DNA from: Corythucha ciliata
Lineage: Eukaryota; Arthropoda; Insecta; Hemiptera; Tingidae
Assembly: GCA_038030265.1 (NCBI GenBank)
Contig: CM075943.1
Location: forward strand, 34,162,001-34,226,000
Direction of reading: 5' to 3'
DNA: 64,000 nt
Position 1 is the stretch's first letter. Every line of letters begins with the position of its first letter. Made by a program: the position numbers and the translations under genes. A model generated the notes under the pieces. The model was given only the letters and a program-made list of their open reading frames with translations, ran no database searches and had not been told where the DNA came from. Shown here one piece after another: positions 21,414-33,900 of this stretch.

Positions 21414-23435
21414 CTGTAATTAGACGATTTGATTAATAAAAGGTTAACATCTATGCATTTTTAAATATGTTAGTGATGTAGAAAAAAAAAGCATTTGACC
21501 CTTCCCCCCTACAGGGGGGTTGGGGGCTTCGTGTTCCTTACAATTTAGCTCACCTGACGGAGGCCCCATGAGAGCGAGACTCGTCGGGACCGGTGAAAGC
21601 ATCGATCCTGGACTGATTGGAATAGGGTAGACGTTACTCGAGGAAGACAATAGGCCAGGTGAGACGTTGCCAACATTTTGTCCACTTCCTAGCGACTGCA
21701 TCTGCCCCCGCAGAACAACAACAAATTCCTATTAAATCGTTAAAGGGTGGTGGTGGGGGAGGGGACGAATGAAGCATTCTCTAAAATTAATAATAGCACG
21801 TTGTAGGTTTTATAGAAATATCGTGCTTTCGTGCAAAGATCAGAATGTTGGGCAGCTGCCGCCAATGATTACATAGAGCCTCAAAGCACGCTACATATAG
21901 AGTGCTATAGAGGGAGAGGGGGACTAAAACGATTCAACCTAATGAAGGCAATTAACTCTTAGGAAGTCATAGATCACTCACCTGTGGCGTGAGAAGGGAT
22001 GATGCCGAGCTCGGAGGTGGCTGTGGATAGGAATAACCTCCTTGACCAGGACTACCGCCTCGATCTTGATCTACTGAGCCCATGACATGGTTATGATTAC
22101 TACCGTAACCACCGTTTGATTCGCCGACTGTATGGAGATGAGTAATTCGATAAATTTTTTGTACGAAAGGCAAGCGAAAATCGGTTTCTTACTGTGTGAT
22201 GGATGGGAAAAGCTTCCAGGTTCGCCCAAACTTTGAGGAGGTATCATGTAGGATGTCGGAGGTGCGGAAGTCGACGGTGGGTAAGTCATTGGAAGACTCA
22301 TTCCACCGTAGCCGCCCCCAGAATTGCTCGCCAACTGTTTTCTCAGTCTTGCCCGACGATTACTAAACCATACCTACGAAGGTGAAATAATTCCGTCAAA
22401 ACACTCAGTATGCCCTGTGTGAGTGGCGTGGGAGGGTGGTATGGTGAAAATTTAAAACGAATCGAATAAAAAAAAAACGAGTGCTAAGAAAAACTCGTTA
22501 TTAAGAAGGTTTGCTTCGACTCCACGGACCATTGGATAAAAATTTCAAAATATTATTGTAAATAGTGCCTACGTGTTTTCTGCACTGTACTTTTTTCATT
22601 CTGGAAACTTCCCCTTTTCATCTTTATTTTTCACTTTTTTTTCCCCTCTCTTGTATAGTTACCTGAATTCGAGCCTCCGTGAGTTTAGTTCTTTGAGCCA
22701 ACTCTTCTCTGGTGTATATATCGGGGTATTGTGTACGCTCGAACGCCCTCTCCAATTCGTCAAGCTGTTGCGCCGTGAAGGTTGTCCTGCTCCGCCTCTG
22801 CTTTCTCTTCAGGGGTATCCCCGGCTCAGAATCGCAGTCAGATCCTTCCGACCCTTTAACTATTGGTGAAAGAACAAAAAATTAGAAAGTCGAGGATTAA
22901 AATGTTTTCGCTTTACGATCAAACCAGTACAAACAATCAATATACAAGCCACGAAAAAGCGAATTTGACTTGACTAATGAAGGTCAAAAGTGGCTTTTTG
23001 AACGTGAAACTTATCTCAAATAGGCCGTCAATTTCGGCCTCGTAAACAACCACCAAATGGGTTGTTATTGGTCGAGTAATTGACATTTTGCCTTAGGATC
23101 AGATTGTTCAGGTGATTGAAGAGACGGTGTGGGGGCTGAAGATGCATGGCCCTTATCCAGACCAACTTGCCAGGTTCCTAAAGTGTTTATTTACAATGTC
23201 ATGAACCTCGTGCTCATTTAGGGACCAAACTGACGAAGTGGTAAGTAATAAACAAGTCTACCGGATAATATAATATTATAATAATAATAATTTATTATAA
23301 TATATTATATGTATAATAAAATAATATAATATAAAAAATTTAAAAACCTAAATTTCACGGTGTTCGGCCCTTGGAAATACCAATTTCGAGGTATTGGCAC
23401 ACTCGATCGCCCCCCACGATTTCAGTGTTGAGCAC

Positions 23436-23475
<40 letters not shown>

Positions 23476-26400
23476 ACAGGGTAGTGTCGCGTATTTGATA
23501 AAAACGCACTCCCGCTACCATCGATGAACCCGCCCGCCCGCCCTAGCAGCTAAAATCGCGCGGGTCCGGCCTCCCGTAGGACGCAGGGTCAGAAATCAGA
23601 ATCCGTTGGCTCGACTCTTTAAAAATATTGATTTCAACATGATTTTCACTTTTATGACCTTATCGCGGATCCTACTCCTGAAAAAGCCAATTTTGTGAGT
23701 TTCGCCCTTGTAAAATGGAATTTAGAGGGTTTGCTGTTTGCCCGTTTTATGGGCGAAATGTCGCGGATTCAGCGCCTGAAAACCCACACGGCTTTTGGCC
23801 CTTCAAGAAATTATACATCAGGGGTCCTTACCTAATTGCATTTATAAAACGGATTTTGCGGGTTTCGCTCTGTTTGGGCGGCAGACAGATTCGACTCAGG
23901 ATTGGGGTGTTCTCGAAGTTTCAGGATAGCTGACGACAGTTCATTTCAAGCGAAATGGGGGACAGCTTTTCAGGACAGCTGGAAAAAAGTATTATCGAGA
24001 CCAAAAAACCCCCTGTATAAGTGTTTTCTAATTTCCAGACAACTCCAACTTTTTGCGATATTTTGCATGTCCAATATTGAGTGTGCAATAAATAGCGTCT
24101 TATATGGTCCTGAACAGTAACTTGCCCGCAAATTCGTCAAATTTCAAAACTTTCTGAGGGTGCGTTTGTCAATGCACTTATTCCTCAGATAAAGCTGGGA
24201 TAAGTTTGGTTGCTATGGGCCTTTTTGCAAACATTAACGTAAATTTATTCGAGGAATTCTTATTCCATGAGATATCAGGTGATTGATAAATCCGCCCTGA
24301 GAGTCAAAAGGATATAAGGGTGCGTTTATCAATGCACTTATTCTTCGGATAAAGCCGGGATAAGACTGGTTGCTATGGACCTTTTTGCAGACAGTAATGA
24401 AAGTTATCCGAGGGATTGCTATTCTATGAGAAATCCGGTGATTGATAAACCCCACCCTAAGCGAAGTGGGAACTGAAGAAAATGACTGGTTTTCTCCCGT
24501 GCTTGAACACAAACATCATTCTTTCATTTTTAATTCCCTTCCTCCCATCGAAAAGCTCCCTCGCAAATTCATGTCCGACCGTTTACCCCCCCCCCCCCAC
24601 CCATGAAATCGGAGCTGTTACTCAACGCAGGGGACGTCCATTTTACCCAAATGACTTTGACCGAATTTCTGAACGTTCTCCATCGCATCGTCATAGAAGC
24701 GTAGAAAGAAGGGATTTTTTGTTTATCACTTTTTTATGTGCATATTTATTTATTTATTAAGGAGGAATCAATCATGATGCCTGGGCTAATAAACATCATC
24801 ACGATAATTACAAAGAAAATACACACAAAGCCATAACACGCCACTTCACTCGGCTACACTCAAAATTAAAAAAAGGTCAGGTTTATTTGTAAAAAGAACA
24901 AGGACATTAATTTATATCATTTTTGCGTGGTGAAAGGTGTTTCCGGGAGTTTCATAACCTTAGAGGTCATACTTTTTTATTCTCAAAAGACACAAGGCGT
25001 TTTTTGTGTAGACATTTGTCGTGTAAACACGTCAATTCAAAAAGTCCCGAAATTTAATTTTTAGGGTCGAGCATTCTTTCAACAGCAGTCGTAAGCTGAT
25101 AAGAGGCCCGCCGCCGTTACCGCCGTGGGTTTGATAAGGACGCCATGGCCATGACAGAGCGGCGCGGCGGGTCAAAGCCAACGCGCTATACATATTATAA
25201 GGGATGTTTCCAACCACATTTTGTGTTCATCTTCGTTTCCATTTGCCAGCCCGTCAATATAAATCTCTGTTTATGTGGCAAACACAAGAGCCACTTCTTG
25301 GAAACATCAGAAACCGCGGGTGATTGTGAATTTGAAATGTTGCACTCAATAAAGAATTTTGAGTGTTTGGATGCTGACATAACTGGCAATGTAAAATTTC
25401 ATGAGCAGTTTGCAGAGCGATGTTCCGTGAGGCTTCATTTTGATCTACACAACGGGTGTGGCCATGTTTTGGGATTTAGTCTATTGGGATCGATTAAACG
25501 CATTGCTAAATTCATTTTATTGGGTGATTGAGAATCTCCAAATTTCTTTCTTTCATTTTTCCTTTAAACAACGGACGCACACCTGTAATGGTTCTCGTTC
25601 TCTGTTCTCGGGAGACTGAAAGGAGGAGAGGAGGCATTTTTTTTTGTTTTTTTTTTTTTTAGGAGAAAAAATTTCGAGAGGATCTCTTGAAAGAGATGAC
25701 TTGGGAAAGGGAACAGGAGAAGCGAGAGGGACGGAGGGAGAGAGCTTTACGTTCAACAGGCTTTCTTCTTGGTCCAAGAGGAGAGAGGTAGCGTCAAGAT
25801 AAAAGACAAATGAGAGTTTTAAGTGTCAGAATGGCAGGCGGCGAGCTACAAAGGGGCACCTCCAACAGCACCCAGGGCTCGGACTCGACCACCACCTTTA
25901 AGCCCCGATCCCTTCCCCATCTGACTCATTCCTCGTGTCATCAAAAAAGGCTTCTCTTTTTATTCGACCCGCTCGCTGACCACATTGATTAGCTCAGTTT
26001 CTCCTCCCCTCACACAACAACTTCTTCATTCTAACAGAACTCCAACAGGTCGTCTTTAACCAATCTTCGGAGTAAGCCATCTTTAGGCGTTGCTTGTGTT
26101 AAAAAAAAAAAAAATTCATTGAAGAACAAGAAGTGGTCTTTTCGGTTAATACTCGCTGCTTCGAAAATTCCAACGAGCCCAAAGAACTTGATGAAGACTC
26201 ATGTCCCAAGACCATTATGATGCTGGATTATTCGGCAATAATAAGACCCATTGAAGCATCTCGATTGCAGTTGTTGATCGCGTCACAGCGCACAAATGGA
26301 AAATTTATGTTTATAATGAAAATTTGTGTTTATAATCACTCTTATGAAGGCAGCTTCAGTGTATATTTTTGTCGGTTGGTCTATGGTTTTATTGTTGTAA

Positions 26401-29400
26401 AGAGACTAGACGCCACCGAAAAAAAAAATGGAAAAAAAAAAAAAAAAAAAAAAAATAGAATCCCCATTTAAATGAACCCGAGACAGTAGTATTCTAGTTA
26501 ATTCCCGACAATTGTTTCTCAAGGACCTGAAATGAATAATAAGACAGTTTCCCTCTAAATAGACCTCCGGGACCCTTTGGTTCACTACCGCCCCTTTCCT
26601 TTCCTAGAGAATTGAGACTCGTCGACTATTTACCACCTCACTTTACAACGATCACATTTTCGCCTAAAATAACACTTTTCGATTTTCCGCCTATTGTTTA
26701 TGACGGTATCTTTTGGCTTTGCCTGGTTAGAAAACTCGTCGTTTTCGCTACTTCAATGACCCCTCTCCGCCTCACCAGGGCACCACCATCATCATAGGTC
26801 CCACCCCTCCAACCATGAAACTATCGTCACGCTTGCTTTTAACACCTTCCCCCGCCCACTACCGCACTTTTCTTTCCACCAGCGAGTTAAAAGCGGGATG
26901 TAAGATCGCCATTTAAGCTCCGCCGTGGTTTCCTTTAAAATGATCTTAAACTATAATTGTCATTTTTTTGGGGTGTAGCTTCGAACTACAAGCGCCCACT
27001 TACCAACACTCTCTCTCTCTCTCTCATTGTCATCCTCCTCGTAACCGGTGCAAAGAGTTAGCTCCGCGGTAAGGTCTTTTGAAACATTACTGTTTGAAGT
27101 TTAGACACGGTTATTGTCTTTCCATGTGGGCAGTTGTATCGCAATTAGCTACGCCCCCCTCCTCACCATGTTAGACCACTGATTCCCCCCACCCTATGTA
27201 CAAAAAACCTCCCATTCTCAAGAATAACGAATTAATGATGGAATTTAGAGAAGAATATACATATAGTAGGTGATCAAATAAAATGAGGAAGACAGCAGCA
27301 GCAACAGCTACCAAAAATTGAGATTTTCTCGAAGAATAATTCTCAAGCAGAGCCAAATAATATTGAAAGCAGGCTGGATTGAAAAATCACGCAACCCTCT
27401 ACTCCATCCCCCCCCCCCTACGTTAACTCAACAGACTGTTGGGTGAGAAGAGTTTATTTAACTTCTAATTGTACGTTATTAAAAGCCGAGTTTTTAGAAG
27501 CCTAAATGGATGTTTTGCCGCTTCTAATGTTCCAACGTATTAGTGCGGCTGACTTTGACAAATTTCCCTCCCTTTCCAACCTCTCCCCCTATCCGACCGT
27601 CTCCCACAAGTCTCTTAACCCAAACCCAAACCTTCAGTCAGAAGAACCCAGCCGCAAGGGCTCACAAAGTCACAATACATATACCTTTTTACTGTGGTTA
27701 AGGGGTGGGGTGATGAAGAGCCGGTTTTTGTTTCCCACCGAATTCAGTAGACACGCTAACTGATGGTGTCAGTTGTGTGTGTGGAGGTAGAAGGGATGAA
27801 AATGCAAACTTGTTGAAAATCGTTCCAAATACCGAGGAGTAATATTTATGAATATTGGTAAGAAGACGCAAGGAGGGTGGGTAATATTCCGCACATAGAA
27901 TCATAGAATGCCAAAGCATTTTCGTTTCGGCAATTTCGTGACACAATTTGTGAAATATAGAGCTATTGACCCGTTCTAGGGTCGCAATTGTCGTGGCTAA
28001 AATTTTAGAAAAAGCGCTATATTCCGCATGCATGTGAACCTGACCCGACCCGCATACCTAATGGTTAAAACCGCGAAAACGGTCATTTTCGTTTGTTTAG
28101 CCCCTCAAGCACTTTAAACAACTCACACAGACTTGGATGCGGCTAGCTTCACGCTAACTGACTCATTAACGAAATCGTTTGTTTAGCTGCATATCTGGAC
28201 GTAAAAGCGTATATTTACGATTGTTCAGCCATATTTGTCGTTAGTTTACGTATGTTTAGCTCTGTCTGCTCGTTTGTCTAGTGTGTTTTTTTAAAAATTA
28301 TGTTTCAAAACGCTGAACAAACGAAAATAAAGATAAACAGACGATTTTACGTTGAGATATGCCGCTAAACAAACGATTTCGTTTATGAGTCAGGGAGCGT
28401 GAACCTGGCCGCATTCAAGTTTCTTTGCTGTTCAATTTGCTAGAGAGGATAAAAAATCGAAAATTTTGGCTAAACAAACGTAAACCAACGATATTAGGGA
28501 GTTATTGCATAGCCGTCTGACGCTTAACGTTTATGGTTATGTGACGTCACCATAAGCGTAGCCGTTTGTGTCGGTGGAAAAAGAGTTATTGCAAATAATA
28601 GTTGAGCTAAAGTATGAACACATGGTAGGGCGTAGATGCACTTAATTGCTTCAAACAATTTAATAAAACACCTCCTCATACTGGTCTTTAAACGTTTGTG
28701 ATTAACGCTTAAACTCAAAATTTGAATTTTACGCTTATCATGACGTCTCATAATCGTTAACTTTAACTATCTATACTACTATACCTATATGTAGAAACGG
28801 AGCTTAACAAACGATTCCAATCACGGTTACGTGTGGTTGGCCAAACACATTAATGTTTTTTTTTAAACAAATGACGTTTCGAAATACTAGTGAGTTATTG
28901 CATATATAACCGTCTGACGGTTAACGTTAACGGTTATGTGACGTGTTAACGGTGCGTTCATATTTTATAGCGCTACTATTATTTGCAATAACTCTTTTTC
29001 CACCGACACAAACGGCTACGCTTGCGTGACGTCACATAACCATCAGACGGTTATGCAATAACTCCCTACTAAACAAACGATTTCACGTTTAGATATGCTG
29101 CTAAACAAACGATTTCGGACATGGGTCGGCGAGCGTGAAGCTCACCGCACTCAAGTTTGTTTGTTGAGGGGCTAAAAAAACGCAAATTTCGGCTAAACAA
29201 ACGATATTAGTCAGCGTAACCGGTTGTGCCGGTGGAAAAAGAGTTACTGCAATTTATTAAGAGTGGCGCTAAAACATGAACACATAATAGGAGTATGTAG
29301 ATGGAATAAGTAGACGTACTTATATAATTGCTTCAAATGAATTCATAAAACACCTCTCCATTCTGGTATTTATACGTGTGTGGTTAACGTTTAAACTCAA

Positions 29401-30942
29401 ATTTTTAATGCTACGCTTATTGTGACGTCACATAACCATTAATGTCAAACGCTTATGCAATAACTCCCTATTATGACTAGAAATGGCACTTAACAAACGA
29501 TTCAGTTCATGGGTTGGGTTAAGTGAAGTTGGCCGCACCCATCTATTTAAAAACAAAATCGTGTTTCGAAATGCTAAACAAACGAACATTTTGGATAAAC
29601 GGACATAAACAAACGATAAACAAAAAATAGGACCGTTTTCCAAGTTTAATGCGTTATGGGTCGGGTCAGGTTTACGTGCATATACATATAGGCTAAACTT
29701 GAGAAAAACGCTCCCTACGTGTAGGGGTGAAATCGTTCCGGTCCGGTTCGGTCTTTCGATAAAGACCGGACCGGATCGAAAAATAATAACGTCTGAACTG
29801 GATTGGGACCGGACCGAAAAAAAAGGACTTGGACCGGACCTTAAATAAAATATCGCTGGGAAATGTTCACGAAATAATAATTCGAAACGAAGTATATAAA
29901 AGTAATAATCCTTGACTCACAAGCTCTATGTACACATTTTGTGGGATATTCAACCCAAAAATGCTTCACTTTTGAAGGGAAGCCCGGACCGAAATAAAAT
30001 TGCTGGGACCGGACCCAGTTTAAGTTTTGACGTGATCGAACCCCCACTCAATTTTTTTAAAAATTCGCTAAAAAAGCATCCTTGATTGATTTTAGTTTAA
30101 TGTTGTTTAATGTGAGTTTAATGTGAGCAATAGGCTTGTGGAAGAGCCCTCTTTAAGAAACACCAACTTTTGAAAAATGTGCAAGTTCCCAATTGAGAAA
30201 AGGCGCTCATTCACGTCTATAAAATAGCGAAAAAACGCTAATTCGTGGCTGAAATTAAGAAGAGCGCCTATTCTTGGAAAAAATAGCGAAAAAGCGCTGA
30301 TTCACGGATATAATTGTGATAAAGCGCTACAATTTGCGGCTAAAGCCTTTACTGTTATCCGATTATGCGATGTCTTTTTTTCAGACGAACCAACATGATA
30401 AGAAGAGCGAATAATTTACAAATAAAACTGGTAAACTTTAAAATTTTTCCTGAGGCATGACAAATAATGTGTTGAGACGTGTCTCATGTGTATGCTGTGA
30501 GGGAGAAGGAAAATTCATTTTTGCATATTTTCTCTGAAAAAACGGCCAGGAGATGTCAGGCAAATACATATATGGAGAATCATTCATGGAGACATTCACT
30601 GTTTCCTCACAAAAAGAGTAATTATTCAATTAATTTTCGACCTCTCATCTTTCTAAAAAGTAATAACTGCTGTATTCTTAGCAAAATAATGGATTTCGAT
30701 GAATGCAATACCTTTGGGGGCGACTTCAGCTTAAGGTTTAAGCTTAAGCTCCCCTCCACTCGTCACACATTCTTCCTTTTTTTCATTATAACTATCTTCG
30801 ACACTTTTACTGCCGCAGCTCTTCTGACACACGAGACGGTCTTTCATTTAATATCAATTACTTTTAGAGGACTTTAATTGCTTTTCAGGTGTTGGGACTC
30901 CTCTCTCGGCCCCGTATGCACCCAGTCCGCCCTAACTCTTTC

Positions 30943-30985
<43 letters not shown>

Positions 30986-33900
30986 AAAGGGTTATAAGGG
31001 GTTCGCCGACTCATATTTTTACAAAGCCGGTCAGAACCCGAATGGTATAATATCGGGGGGGGGGGGGTCGCCATCCTCTCTCTTTCCGTCGAATTTTAAT
31101 TGTCCATTTTGCAAATTGCCGTGACAGTTTTGCCTCGTATTTAACGACTAAGGCCGACCTTTTAAAAGGGGAAGTTTACAAGAGTCGAAATGGAGTTGAC
31201 ATGGCTATCGGTGATATTGGACGGTGCGGGGAGGAGGGACATGGTACGGAAGCCTTCATAAGGACGAGTGAATATTAAATTTAAAGCAAGATTTCGAGCA
31301 GAAAAGAAGTTAATAGATCCCCAAGTTAAAAAGAACACTGGAAAAGAAGTGTCAATTATTAAGGAAATATGGGACCTTCTGTTACCTTTTTTTGTTTGTT
31401 TTGCTGTCAAATCTCGCGTTACATTCTTTCTTTTTTTTTACTTCTCATAAGCGGCTTCTTTCAGGATTTTCTTGATGAAGGGTAAACCCAACAACCCCTT
31501 GATCCGGAAGTGCATTCAACACGAGGGTTGTTTCGTGGCAATGCGAGGCGGTGGAGAGGGTTGTAATACCGGGAGCAAATTGTTAGTGGTTTCCGTTCCC
31601 ACTTTGATTCCGATTGGTCTTCTTTTTTGTTGTTGTTGTTGTTGTTGGGAGGGGAAAAAAAGACGTAAGTGACAGCCCTTTTCGGAACTTTTTTCTCCCC
31701 TTCTCGTGTTAAACATTTTAGTAGACGACACACGTGCATGTTTATCGTTCTAAAGCGTGATGTTTACTTTATGAATGAGCGTATAACATAAAGGTATACC
31801 CAAAGACTGTATCTTTTAAATTTGATTGTTGAAGGAAGACGTAACAATTAATTTTATACACTTACTGTCAAGGGGTTTTTTGTCTTGGTCATCTCCGTCA
31901 TTGCCTCGAAGTAGCCTTGATATTGCGCTAACAGAAGGAGCGTTGCCTCGGTCACAAAGCCCTTCTTTAATTAACCTGAAAACAAAAAAATGAATTAAAA
32001 ATGTGTAGGAATATATCGGCTGTGAATAAAATTCTACATTTCTAGGAATTTAAGGAGAGAATTCTTTTCATCGCACAACTCATTTTGACCGTTTATTACC
32101 TTACGGTGCGCCCCCCATAGATCCGAAATAATCAAGAAAACTTCTGGTGTCATAATGACACGGGGAGGGGGTTTGGGAAGACATGACTTCCAAAGTTTTT
32201 CAGACACGATTGTAAATCTTTCAACCCCCAACCCACCTCGACACCGATCCCTTCCGTTCTACTCTTCTCCCCTCTTTTTTGTCAAAATTTAGATCAAACT
32301 ACAGTGTATTTGACGTAACACTACTGGGGTTCATTTTGTTCCACCCTCTTTCTTTTTTCTTTCACCAGTTCGTAAAGGTTCATGAACTACGAAACTCAAA
32401 TGAGCGGAGGGGGGGGGGGTGACTTTCTCAGAACCACTCCCGTTTTTTTTCTCTCTCTCTCTCTCTGTGTCATAACACTGTTATTTTGTGCTTCATGATG
32501 TCTTTCCCCTATGTTCAAGAATTATTTACTGGTTCTAAATTTCACGCACAATGAAACCCATTGTGAATGATCCTAATTTCTTACTTGTGCTTCCCCCCTC
32601 TGGGTACCTGGAAATGGCTGTGTTTGAACGGTGGCGTTTTGGAGGAGAGGAGTAGAGGGGGTTGATTCAATTTGTCAGTTTGGGAAAGGTTGGCTGGACG
32701 AAAATACCTCTTCTCCCCTCCTTAATTTGAACTTTAAAGAGTTGTAATATCATAATTTTCTATAGTGGGGTATTTTATGATGAGACTAATACTCACGACT
32801 GTGTGACGGATTCATTCTTAGAGGCGTCCAGCCAACTTTCGGGGGAGATTCTGGTAACAGAACAGTAAGGTCGATACAGTTTTCATAAAAGGTACGAAGC
32901 ACGAATAGGTAAATTTCGCAATTATGCAAAAAGTAACATACTAATGAACTTGGCCAAGTATTAGTGAGGAATACTATGTAATTAAATTTGGCCGGTTTTA
33001 TTTAATGACTTCTATAAACAATATAAGAAAGGCTTAGGTGGATTTTGCTAACACTTTAAACCATTTTCATTGGTCTGGCTTACAAAGAAATCAAGTGCGT
33101 GGATTTGGGTACCTGAAAACCCCGTTCCGTGGGATTGCCACACTCAAAAACCAATCTTGCTGATTTTGAACACTCAAAACCCATCTTCATATAGGACTGG
33201 CTCACTTAAAAACAAAATACTCGGATTTCGCATACCAAAAAAACAGTTTCGCCGGTTTTGGTCACTAAAAAATCCCGGCTCATTGAAAACGAAATTTCAT
33301 AGGGTTGCCTCATTGAAATATGTAATCCGTTTCACCTATGGCCTGCAGTAGGCAACGGTTGCTTGTCATTTATACCCCAGTGAAGCTGCCCACCAGTTGT
33401 ACAAGGACTGGATGCGCTTAAGGGCTTCCATCCTTAATTTTAAAACGAAGTTAACCCATGAGCAGTGGACTGTACAATAAAAATATGAATTGATTTTGCC
33501 CTGGCTCATGAATTGACCACCCGCGACATTTTGGTCCACGAAATTTTTTTCCCGTGACCTTTTTCTGCGATGGAACCCGCAATAAGAGCCGAATATTTAG
33601 CGCTCTAATGAAAAATAATTATTGAGTTTCAACCATTCGTTGCATTTTTTGAAGAGCCAAGCCCATCAAATTGGTTTTTGAGAGAACCATCCCGTCATTT
33701 TTTTAAGTGCCAAACCACCGAAATTCGGACTATTCGGACGAGACGTGGGAACACGCTGTCCCACGTGTGATACAAAATACTATGTGTGATATAGAAAGGT
33801 CGCAAGGCCACTCTTGGGTTTAAAATTTTGCTCCCGCTAGATCGCACTACCATCGCATTGAGACATTGGCGGCTCGTGGCCTCTTGACCGGGTGGGGCAC

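Larger units (their letters stand above)
28080..29650. repeat. Degenerate AAACAAACGATTTCG array with nested MITEs
   Basis: The word CTAAACAAACGATTTCG and the segment GAGCGTGAACCTGGCCGCAT recur in a loose ~100-bp pattern, at about 28170, 28370, 29075, 29110 and 29495. Three H3 MITE copies have inserted into it. Confidence 0.6.

Noticed and set aside
25145..25531. 128-codon open frame in the paired intron
   Set aside because: It has a few cysteines and looks mildly protein-like, but no motif could be named and it lies in an intron without other support.
31472..31739. Open frames with runs of cysteine or glutamine
   Set aside because: Created by the (GTT)n microsatellite at 31629-31649; not coding.
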